Origin: Thermoanaerobaculia bacterium
GTDB taxonomy: Bacteria > Acidobacteriota > Thermoanaerobaculia > Multivoradales > J023
Length of the DNA: 64,000 nt
Direction: 5' to 3'
NCBI GenBank assembly: GCA_030431255.1
Contig: JAUIJL010000029.1
Span: 1 to 64,000 of the forward strand
Positions 7,443-14,354 of this stretch are shown piece after piece. The notes under the pieces are model-generated. The model was not told where the DNA came from, did not search any database, and saw only the letters and a list, made by a program, of their open reading frames with translations. Each line of letters opens with the position of its first letter. Position 1 is the stretch's first letter. Position numbers and translations under genes: made by a program.

Positions 7443-8566
7443 AGGGTGCAGGCCTTCCCTTCGGCGTCGAGGCGATGGGTGGGTTGGGGAGGCGACGGCT
7501 CAAAGCATTCTACGTGGTCGAGGCTCAGCTCGGATCGTCGGTCGACCACCGCTTGCAGGGCTCGGCTGAGCTCTTCCGGGGCCGCCTCGGCCCGCAGATT
7601 GACCACCAGCTGACCGCCGGTCAGGGGCGCGTTCAAGCGCTCCGCGAGCTCGGGCACCACGTGCTCGCCGACGAAGTGGGCGATCGCCAAATCTCCCGGG
7701 CCGGAATCCGGAGCGAGGGTCATTTTCAGGTGCGCGACCTCGGCGGTTTGTAAGTGTCGGCGCAGCTCGTCGGCGATGTCACGGGTCCACGCGTTGCCGT
7801 CGATTTCTTCCGCCGAGTCCAGCCTTAGGGTGGCGTTGAGCCAGCCCAACAAGGCCTCACCCTCGGCGTAGACCTGGTAGTCCACCTCCATGGTGGGACC
7901 GGAGGGGATGGAACGGGTTTCGATGTATCTGAACCAGTCCTCAAGGCCATCGCCCTCTTGGGCCGAGACTTCGAAGATCTCCTTTTCCGGCCATCTTCGG
8001 CTCAGCTCCTCCCGCAATCGAGCCCGTTGCTCGGCGTCGATCATGTCGATTTTGTTGATCGCCAGCACGTGGGCTTCTTCCAGCTGCTTCAAGTAGACGT
8101 AGCTGACCTTCGGTGAGAATTTCCGGCCTTCCTCGAGCCCCAAGATCCTCGAGGCGCGGACTGGATCCATCAGCACGGTCAACGGCGCGACGTCGAATCG
8201 GTCGCCGTAGAGCCGTCGCAGGGGATAGCTGACCGTGGCCACCAGATCCGTGCAGCTGCCCACGGGCTCGGCGAGGAAAATGTCGGGGCGCTCGGTGGCG
8301 GTGAGCCTTTCGGCGGCATCGCGCAGGGAGTCGAAGCGGCAGCAGAAGCAGCCGCCGGCGATTTCCTCGACGGAGAATCCCTGGTGGCGCAATTTCTGGG
8401 TGTCCACCAACCCACGTCCTTGGTCGTTGGTGATCAGGCCGACTTTCAGCCCCTGGTCATGCAGCCGGCGCGCCAAGCGACCCACAGCAGTAGATTTGCC
8501 GGCCCCCAAGAAGCCGCCGATCATGACGTAGCGGGCGCGGTTCGAGGGTGTATCAGTCGAGCTCAC
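7439..8566 (-). CDS. CobW/COG0523-family GTPase (metallochaperone-like)
   Basis: 375 residues if started at the GTG at 8566, which has AGGAG 8 nt upstream; an ATG at 8590 would overlap the previous gene and lacks such a site. The G domain has Walker A 'GGFLGAGKST', the COG0523 metal-site motif GGCFCC (CxCC) about 50 residues later, 'AEPVGSC' and 'NKID'. The C-terminal half resembles the CobW C-terminal domain but with no long His stretch. Family members load Zn, Co or other metals onto client proteins using GTP. Clients here could be the radical SAM, HdrA-like or DUF116 proteins, which is inference from position. Confidence 0.8.
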   Translation of the reverse strand: MSSTDTPSNRARYVMIGGFLGAGKSTAVGRLARRLHDQGLKVGLITNDQGRGLVDTQKLRHQGFSVEEIAGGCFCCRFDSLRDAAERLTATERPDIFLAEPVGSCTDLVATVSYPLRRLYGDRFDVAPLTVLMDPVRASRILGLEEGRKFSPKVSYVYLKQLEEAHVLAINKIDMIDAEQRARLREELSRRWPEKEIFEVSAQEGDGLEDWFRYIETRSIPSGPTMEVDYQVYAEGEALLGWLNATLRLDSAEEIDGNAWTRDIADELRRHLQTAEVAHLKMTLAPDSGPGDLAIAHFVGEHVVPELAERLNAPLTGGQLVVNLRAEAAPEELSRALQAVVDRRSELSLDHVECFEPSPPQPTHRLDAEGKACTL

Positions 8567-8577
8567 AGGTGGTGCTC

Positions 8578-9045
8578 CTAAGATCGCCACGGCTGTTCTT
8601 CCATGGCATCGATGGTTTCTCCGAGTTTCTCCAAGTAGGCCTCGACACTGACGGTGTCCGGATCCGGCTCGCCGCGTACGGCGTAGAGCCAGCCTTCGCC
8701 GTAGGGATCTTTGCAGACCTTCTCGATATCTTCTAAAGCCACCGGGTTGAGGCCCAACAGCTCACCGGAAGCGACACAGAAGAGATCGGTCACGGCTTTC
8801 ATGCCTTCGATCCATCCGATGACGGTTCCGGTTTCCAAGGTGCTGCCGACCGGGCTTTCCACATCAAATTCCACGATCTCGCCGAGCATGCGCGTGGCGA
8901 AGTGGGTCAAACCGACCCGCCACTCCCCGGGCTCTTCCTCCGCCAACCAAAAATGGGCCAGGCTGTAGCGGTAGAGGCGGGGAAAGCGGGCGACGAATCG
9001 ATTGCGCTTGAAGCGAATCAGCTCTCCGGTGTCGGTCGGGCTCAT
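8578..9045 (-). CDS. GcvH-like lipoyl carrier protein
   Basis: 155 residues from the ATG at 9045, which overlaps the previous stop as ATGA; a second ATG at 9060 is in frame but badly placed for its ribosome site. The fold marks of glycine-cleavage H protein are present: 'VGLTHFATRMLGEI', the lipoylation segment 'WIEGMKAVTDLF' with the acceptor Lys at about position 83, and 'DPYGEGWL'. No gcvT or gcvP lies nearby, so this is probably not the glycine cleavage carrier. Comparable stand-alone GcvH-like proteins (LbpA) serve in Hdr-like sulfur oxidation. Here it sits between a cysteine desulfurase and a CobW GTPase. Confidence 0.8.
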   Translation of the reverse strand: MSPTDTGELIRFKRNRFVARFPRLYRYSLAHFWLAEEEPGEWRVGLTHFATRMLGEIVEFDVESPVGSTLETGTVIGWIEGMKAVTDLFCVASGELLGLNPVALEDIEKVCKDPYGEGWLYAVRGEPDPDTVSVEAYLEKLGETIDAMEEQPWRS

Positions 9046-10253
9046 GCCGGCACCCCGCATTCCTGACTGCGCGCGGGCATCCGCGCGGCGATCCGCGCCG
9101 CCGCCTGGATCCGAGATACCGCCAAGTCGATGTCTGCTTCCGTGGTTGAGCGGCCGATGCCGAATCGCAAGCTGTTGTCGGCGAGGTCTTTGGCACCGGG
9201 AAGGGCAGCCAAGACATAAGAGCCGTCCTGGCCGGCGGAGGAGCAGGCCGAGCCGCTGGAAATGGCTACATCCTCCAGCTGCTCGATCAAATCCCGGGAA
9301 TCGATGCCGGGCAGCGACACGTTGAGGTTATTCGGCAGGCGGTGGGTCAGGCAGCCGTTGACACGCAGATCGGGGAATGCTGTCGCCAGTCTCTGTTGAA
9401 GCCGTCGACGGAGCTCCAGGGCGCGGGCGCTGTCGTTCTCGCGGCGCTCGGCGATCAGATCGCACGCGACCCCGAGACCGACGATGCTCGGCACGTCGAG
9501 GGTGCCGGAGCGACGCCCGCGCTCGTGTCCACCGCCGTGCATCTGGGCTTGCAGCCGTGCCCGCGGTCGCGTTTTGCGCACGTAGAGAGCGCCGATACCT
9601 TTCGGGCCGTAGATCTTATGGCCTGAGATCGACATCAAATCGACCCCGGCGGCTTGAACGTCGCAATCTAAATAGGTCAGGGCTTGGGCGGCGTCGGTAT
9701 GAAGCAGCACCCCTTCGGCACGGCAGATGTCCGAAATCTCAGGGATGGGTTGCACGACGCCGATTTCGTTATTGGCCCACATGATCGACACCAGGGCCGT
9801 ATCGTGCCGGATGGCATCCGCAAGCTGGTCCGACTTCACCCGTCCATCCGCGTCCACCGTTAGGTAGGTGACCTCGAACCCCCGTCGCTCAAGCTCGGCG
9901 CAGGTGTCGAGCACCGCCTTATGCTCGGTTTGTTGGGTGATCACATGACGTCCTCGACGGGAGGCGTGCTCCATCACTCCCAGCAAGGCCAAGTTGTCGG
10001 CCTCGGTGGCGCCTGAGGTGAAGACGATTTCCGAGGGCTCGCAGCCCAATAGCTTGGCGACGGCCGCGCGCGCCTTTTCCACGTGGTCCGAGGCGGCTCG
10101 TCCCCAAGCGTGGCTGCTCGACGCATTGCCGAACGCGGAGGTGAAGAAAGGCAGCATGGCGTTGACCACCCGCGGGTCGCAGGGGGTTGTGGCGTGATGG
10201 TCGAGATATACCGCGCGCGAGTCGTTGGGTGTTGGCTCCGCTTTCGCGGTCAC
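9042..10253 (-). CDS. Cysteine desulfurase (NifS/IscS class)
   Basis: 403 residues of fold-type I PLP enzyme. 'YLDHHATTP' opens the protein, 'TSGATEADNLAL' binds the cofactor phosphate, 'EHKAVLDTC' follows, and the Schiff-base lysine lies in 'SGHKIYGPKG'. The catalytic cysteine loop 'SSGSACSS' is near residue 335, followed by 'SLRFGIGRSTTEADID'. It removes sulfur from cysteine as an enzyme-bound persulfide for Fe-S clusters or thio-products. The GTG start overlaps the radical SAM stop as GTGA with a GGGAG site. No iscU or iscA gene lies beside it, so it may serve this operon specifically. Confidence 0.9.
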   Translation of the reverse strand: MTAKAEPTPNDSRAVYLDHHATTPCDPRVVNAMLPFFTSAFGNASSSHAWGRAASDHVEKARAAVAKLLGCEPSEIVFTSGATEADNLALLGVMEHASRRGRHVITQQTEHKAVLDTCAELERRGFEVTYLTVDADGRVKSDQLADAIRHDTALVSIMWANNEIGVVQPIPEISDICRAEGVLLHTDAAQALTYLDCDVQAAGVDLMSISGHKIYGPKGIGALYVRKTRPRARLQAQMHGGGHERGRRSGTLDVPSIVGLGVACDLIAERRENDSARALELRRRLQQRLATAFPDLRVNGCLTHRLPNNLNVSLPGIDSRDLIEQLEDVAISSGSACSSAGQDGSYVLAALPGAKDLADNSLRFGIGRSTTEADIDLAVSRIQAAARIAARMPARSQECGVPA

Positions 10254-11506
10254 GAAATCGCTCCCATACCGAAGAAGACGTTCTTCTTGAGCAGGCGGTA
10301 GAACCAGAAGTCCTCAGCGATCTCCCGTCCGGGAAGATGATGGCTGTGGCGAGGGCTCAAGCCGTTGAGCTCGGTGAACGCGGAATCTCGACCGCTGTAG
10401 TCCTTGGCCCCGGCGTCACGGATGTAGTCGTGGAGCTCTTGGGGGTGCTCGAGAATCACGCAGCCGTTGGTGCGTTGCTTGACGAATTGTTGGAAGCCGC
10501 GCAGGAATTGGCTGTTGTTGAACGTGTCGTAGAGGTTTTCGCTCTCCTTGACGTTCTCCGCGGCAAAGGACAAGGCCGGGCAGATTTCGATCGAGCCCCG
10601 AGGGCCCACATGGTAACCGAGGCCCGTTGCCGCGGGGCAGAAGGCTTCGCCGTCGGCGGTCCAATAGGTGTCGATCAACAGGATGGGGTGCTTACGTCGT
10701 AGCTCCAACAAACGCCGCCTCATGCCGACCAGCTGGTCCTCGCTGACGCAATATTCGGTGTGGGGCTCGGGGCTCATGGGTCGGTACACGTAGTACCAGA
10801 GATACATGGCACCCTGATCGATGAAATGCCGCACGTATTCGTCGGACATGACCTCATGCATGTTGAGGGCGGTGGCGGTGGTCGCGTTGCCGAAGAAAAT
10901 CTTGGCCTTCTTGAGCCGCGCCATGCCTTCCATGGCCGCGTCCCAAACTCCCTCGCCGCGGCGTAAATCGTTCTGATCTTGAAAACCGTCGAGGCTGATC
11001 AGCGGGGTCACATTGCCGGCTCGCTTAAGTCGTTCGACGTTTTCCTCGGTGAACAACATGCCGTTGGTGATCACCTGGAAATAGCAATCGGAGTGGCGCT
11101 CGAACACGTCCCAAATGCCCTTGAAGAGGAAGGGCTCGCCTCCCAACAGGGTGTAGTAGTGGGACTTTTGCTTCTTGCCCTCGACGATCAGCCGGTCCAG
11201 ATCGGTGTCGTCGATGAAATGGGCCTGCCCTTCCTTTTCCACCCAACAACCGTGGCATCGAAGATTGCAGGTATTGGTCAGGGCGATGAAGAGAAAGGGC
11301 GGATAGAGCTCGTTGCGTTTCAGACGTTTCTTATAAGCCCGAATCGCCCAGGCACCCTTCCAAGCATAGAGGTGGGCCATCTTCCAGAGAATGCGGGGCG
11401 AGAGCTCGGTGCCGGCCCGCCACGCCATCTTGGCGAGCACGCCTTGCTCGCTGAGGAAGGAGCGTTGGGTCTCGGGGCGTGGGGGAGATTCAACGATGGC
11501 GTTCAT
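10250..11506 (-). CDS. Radical SAM protein with SPASM-like C-terminus
   Basis: 418 residues. The [4Fe-4S]/SAM motif CNLRCHGC lies near residues 77-84, followed by 'LLGGEPFL' and 'VITNGMLF' typical of the radical SAM barrel. A later 'EAFCPA...GSIEICPAL' region and a C-terminal Cys resemble the SPASM/twitch auxiliary-cluster area. It is the first gene of the nine-gene operon, with an AAGG site 8 nt before the ATG. The reaction is unknown. With polyprenyl synthase and cyclase genes downstream, a radical modification of an isoprenoid is plausible. The protein does not look like HpnH or a lipoyl synthase by its motifs. Confidence 0.8.
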   Translation of the reverse strand: MNAIVESPPRPETQRSFLSEQGVLAKMAWRAGTELSPRILWKMAHLYAWKGAWAIRAYKKRLKRNELYPPFLFIALTNTCNLRCHGCWVEKEGQAHFIDDTDLDRLIVEGKKQKSHYYTLLGGEPFLFKGIWDVFERHSDCYFQVITNGMLFTEENVERLKRAGNVTPLISLDGFQDQNDLRRGEGVWDAAMEGMARLKKAKIFFGNATTATALNMHEVMSDEYVRHFIDQGAMYLWYYVYRPMSPEPHTEYCVSEDQLVGMRRRLLELRRKHPILLIDTYWTADGEAFCPAATGLGYHVGPRGSIEICPALSFAAENVKESENLYDTFNNSQFLRGFQQFVKQRTNGCVILEHPQELHDYIRDAGAKDYSGRDSAFTELNGLSPRHSHHLPGREIAEDFWFYRLLKKNVFFGMGAIS

Positions 11507-12064
11507 GCTTTCGGACCTTTCTGGGGCAACCGCAAGGGATCAGGATCGCGTTCAAGTGACGTCCAAATGAGAGCTCGACAGATGTCGTCGGGGCAGATTC
11601 TATGCCAGGGAATTCAGGGAGTGGATTCGATTGCCGAATTTTTACCTCGAGGCAGCACGCTTTCGCGATGTGCCCGTGAGTACGAAAAAACGCATTGGGA
11701 GTTTCGAAAGGGGGAGAGGGAATCGGGCGGGAATACCCCTGGCCGCCGTGGACGGACGATAGACGGGGATATTCGGTCTCAGTGGATCGGCGGCTGTCGT
11801 CGCAGGGGAATCCATCCGGCTGTTGATGCCTCTCTTTTTGGCGTTCTTGTGTTTTGGTGATCCGAAAATACTGCATGATATGTAGAATTCGACATTCACT
11901 GATCAAGAATTGTGGATTCCTGTGGTGAATCGTCGTCATAAATGTGTCATTTGAGCGTGATTGTGGATTCACCTCGATTCGCTGTGCTAAGTTGGTCGCG
12001 GACGAGATCGCGCAATCGCCGCCGCTCGATTCAGAAGATCGATTTGGAAGATATTGGAGAAATC
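11507..12064. other. Divergent intergenic region between radical SAM operon and amtB
   Basis: 558 bp without a convincing gene; reading frames here are short and their codon use is not gene-like. The part from about 11855 to 12000 is clearly richer in A+T and should hold the amtB promoter. The left part should hold the promoter of the minus-strand operon. I see no -24/-12 sigma-54 promoter. Confidence 0.6.
11909..11970. promoter_or_regulatory. Pair of 11-bp direct repeats upstream of amtB
   Basis: ATTGTGGATTC occurs at 11909-11919 and again at 11960-11970, 51 bp apart, about five helical turns. They lie 95-155 bp before the amtB start in an A+T-rich stretch. The spacing on one face of the helix suggests a binding site for a regulator, but no protein is identified. 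Confidence 0.35.
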
Positions 12065-13387
12065 ATGGAAGAAGCTGTCGATAAGCTGGCCGACGTCGCT
12101 GCGGTGTCCGGTGCGGACACTGCTTGGATGATCGTGGCGACTGCTCTAGTGCTTTTGATGACCCCCGCCCTAGCCTTCTTCTACGGAGGGTTGGTTCGGC
12201 AAAAGAATGCCTTGAACACCATGATGATGTCCTTCGCCTCCTTGGGCGTGGTCGGTGTGCTTTGGGCGACCGTCGGTTATAGCTTGGCTTTCGCACCCGG
12301 CACGGATTTCATCGGTGGCTTGGACTACCTATTTCTCAGGGGCGTGGGCATGGAAGCGCAGGGCACGATTCCCCATCTGCTCTTCATGGTCTTCCAAGGG
12401 ACTTTCGCCATCATCACCGCCGCGTTGATTTCCGGAGCGGTCGCGGAGCGCATGCGCTTCGACGCCTATTTGGCGTTCATCTCGCTATGGATTCTCGGGG
12501 TCTATGCGCCGGTTTGTCATTGGGTCTGGGGCGGCGGCTGGCTAGCCAAGATGGGTGCGTTGGACTTCGCGGGCGGCACGGTGGTGCACGTCAACGCGGG
12601 AATCGCCGCGGTGGTCGCCGCCCGAATCGTCGGACCCAGGCGCGACTACGGGCGTCAGGCGATGCTGCCTCACAACGTGCCGTTCGTGCTGTTGGGAGCC
12701 GGCTTGCTGTGGTTCGGTTGGTTCGGATTCAACGCCGGCTCGGCCCTCGCTGCCGACGGATTGGCGGCGTTGGCGTTCGCCAACACCATGCTCGCGCCGG
12801 CGGCAGCCTTGGTGGTGTGGATGTTTTTGGATGTCCGAGCGACCGGCAGCACCACGGCGGTCGGCGCCGCTACGGGCATCGTGGTCGGGTTGGTGGCCAT
12901 TACTCCGGCGGCGGGATTCATCGGCCCGATGGCCGCCATCGCCTTGGGTGGCTTGGCCGCGGTGCCGTCGTATTTCGCCATCGCCAAGAGCCAAACTCAC
13001 AAGCTCGACGATTCCTTAGAGGTCGCCGCCGCCCATGGCCTCGGCGGCCTTGTTGGGGCGGTGCTGACCGGAGTGTTCGCTGCGTCGGCTTGGGGCGGCG
13101 CGACCGGCCTGCTGGCGGGCAACTTCAAGCAATTCGCGGTCCAAATCGTGGCTGTTCTGGCGGCCATGGTCTACAGCGGCTTGGTGTCTTGGGCCTTGCT
13201 GAAAGGGATTTCTATGGTCATTCCCCTGCGCGCCGACGAGAAATCCGAGCGCATCGGCCTGGACGTGCCCATGCACGGTGAGGAAGCCTACTCCCACGGT
13301 GACGGTGCTGTCTTGATCGCCCCGGAAGCCCTGGCCGGCGCATCTCCGGTGCCATTGGGTGTCCCCGCTTCAGAGCAAGCCGTCTGA
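12065..13387 (+). CDS. amtB: Ammonium transporter (Amt/MEP family)
   Basis: 440 residues from the ATG at 12065, preceded by GGAG at 12056-12059; an upstream in-frame ATG at 11942 would add 41 charged residues absent from the family. About eleven membrane helices are visible. Family marks include 'FFYGGLVRQKN', 'FQGTFAIITAALISGAVAER', 'HWVWGGGWL', 'GTVVHVNAG' and the pore-histidine segment 'AAAHGLGGLVGA'. It passes ammonium or ammonia across the inner membrane. A PII gene follows 188 bp downstream, the usual amtB-glnK pairing in which GlnK plugs the transporter. Its stop codon lies inside the 24-bp tandem repeat. Confidence 0.95.
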   Translation: MEEAVDKLADVAAVSGADTAWMIVATALVLLMTPALAFFYGGLVRQKNALNTMMMSFASLGVVGVLWATVGYSLAFAPGTDFIGGLDYLFLRGVGMEAQGTIPHLLFMVFQGTFAIITAALISGAVAERMRFDAYLAFISLWILGVYAPVCHWVWGGGWLAKMGALDFAGGTVVHVNAGIAAVVAARIVGPRRDYGRQAMLPHNVPFVLLGAGLLWFGWFGFNAGSALAADGLAALAFANTMLAPAAALVVWMFLDVRATGSTTAVGAATGIVVGLVAITPAAGFIGPMAAIALGGLAAVPSYFAIAKSQTHKLDDSLEVAAAHGLGGLVGAVLTGVFAASAWGGATGLLAGNFKQFAVQIVAVLAAMVYSGLVSWALLKGISMVIPLRADEKSERIGLDVPMHGEEAYSHGDGAVLIAPEALAGASPVPLGVPASEQAV

Positions 13388-13494
13388 GCTGCTCAGAGAG
13401 CAGCCGTCTGAGCTGCTCAGAGAGCAGCCGTTTGAGCTGCTCTGAGAGCAGCCGTTTGAGCTGCTCAGAGAGCAGCCGTCTGAGCTGCTGCCGG
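13375..13494. repeat. Five 24-bp tandem repeats forming serial hairpins
   Basis: The unit is AGCAGCCGTCTGAGCTGCTCAGAG with small changes, in copies at 13375, 13399, 13423, 13447 and 13471. Each junction can fold as GCTGCTC-aga-GAGCAGC. The first copy covers the last codons and stop of amtB, and the array fills most of the amtB-glnK gap. It may damp or stabilise read-through mRNA. There are no spacers, so it is not a CRISPR. Confidence 0.9.
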
Positions 13495-13575
13495 CAGCCG
13501 TCAGGGTCGAATCGCAAACGACGTTTTGAGGCTCTAGCTGAGCCGGAACAAGGGCCGAACATAAGGAATCCAGAT

Positions 13576-13959
13576 ATGAAGCTGATCACCGCCATTATTC
13601 GTCCGGAAAAGCTCAATGAGGTCTTGTCCGCGCTGTACGAGGTCGAGGTGCGCGGGCTGACCCTCACCCGATGTTTGGGGCACGGTGGAGAGATGGAAGC
13701 CGTCGAGACCTACCGAGGCTCCACGGTCAAGATGGGATTGGTGGAGAAAGTGAAATTGGAAATCGGCGTATCTGATGCATTTTTGGACGCGGCAATTTAT
13801 GCATGTATGCATAGCGCAAGGACTGGTGAGGTGGGAGACGGCAAGATTTTCGTCACCGATTTGGAGAAGGTGGTGAGAATTCGTACCGGCGAGCAGGACG
13901 AGTCGGCCGTCACCCCTTTGGCCGATCTCAGCGTGGAGGTGCAGGGTAGCGCGGCATAG
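13576..13959 (+). CDS. glnK: PII nitrogen regulatory protein, Tyr51 absent
   Basis: 127 residues, starting at ATG 13576 with AAGGA 8 nt before it. 'MKLITAIIRPEKLNEV' and the 'KVKLEIGVSD' core identify a PII trimer subunit, which senses ATP/ADP and 2-oxoglutarate and binds AmtB. The T-loop reads 'ETYRGSTVKMG': Tyr46-Arg47-Gly48 are kept, but position 51, the uridylylated tyrosine in enteric GlnB/GlnK, is Val. Control by GlnD-type uridylylation at that site is therefore not possible, and ligand binding alone may govern it. Position after amtB supports a GlnK role. I use glnK on context; it could equally be called glnB. Confidence 0.9.
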   Translation: MKLITAIIRPEKLNEVLSALYEVEVRGLTLTRCLGHGGEMEAVETYRGSTVKMGLVEKVKLEIGVSDAFLDAAIYACMHSARTGEVGDGKIFVTDLEKVVRIRTGEQDESAVTPLADLSVEVQGSAA

Positions 13960-14020
13960 GAAGTGATCTGAGCACCGGGTTTTTTGTACGGCTAGCTGGG
14001 ATAGGACCGCTTTGGACGGG

Positions 14021-14048
14021 CCCTTTCGTGCCTTCTGTCACGGAAGGG
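14021..14048 (+). terminator. Possible glnK terminator hairpin
   Basis: CCCTTTCGTG (14021-14030) pairs with CACGGAAGGG (14039-14048) with one G-T pair and an 8-nt loop. No U-tract follows, so Rho-independent termination is doubtful. Confidence 0.4.
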
Positions 14049-14207
14049 TCATGGGGGCTCGTCAGGTAGCGGCCTCAGGATTCCATTCGGCGACGATTGT
14101 CTGCGTTTCGCAATAAGAGAATTTTCGCCTTCCATTTATCCGTCCATGCGTATATGATGGTCACTGGTGTGCTCTCTTCCGAGATCGGGTCCGGAATCAT
14201 GAAGCTA

Positions 14208-14251
14208 GTCTTTATGAACATCGCGTTTATAAAGATGGTGGTCTTTATGAG
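14208..14251. promoter_or_regulatory. Three TCTTTATRA half-sites upstream of gltB
   Basis: GTCTTTATGA occurs at 14208-14217 and 14241-14250. An inverted variant, TTTATAAAGA, lies between them at 14226-14235. The cluster is about 105-145 bp before the gltB start. The direct-inverted-direct layout suggests an operator, with no regulator identified. Confidence 0.35.
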
Positions 14252-14354
14252 ATCCCAGGTTCGGAGCTCGACGAGCACGCAACTTCATTTCGCGTTTTTT
14301 TGAGCACGAGATATCCCATGATCTATTTCTGCGTGAAGCCAAGGAGGCTCATCC

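Larger units (their letters stand above)
13960..14354. other. Intergenic region before gltB with hairpin and repeated half-sites
   Basis: 395 bp with no plausible gene. A 10-bp hairpin (14021-14030 with 14039-14048) without a T-run lies just after glnK and may end its transcript. A T/A-rich stretch from 14090 to 14320 should carry the gltB promoter and the half-sites listed separately. Confidence 0.55.

Noticed and set aside
8578-9045. Part of the glycine cleavage system
   Set aside because: No T or P protein gene adjoins it; the operon has a different theme.
11942-12064. N-terminal extension of AmtB from the upstream ATG
   Set aside because: It has no ribosome site, is Arg-rich and is absent from the family; ATG 12065 has GGAG at the right distance.
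13375-13494. Repeat array as a CRISPR
   Set aside because: Copies of 24 bp abut directly with no unique spacers, and no cas genes are present.
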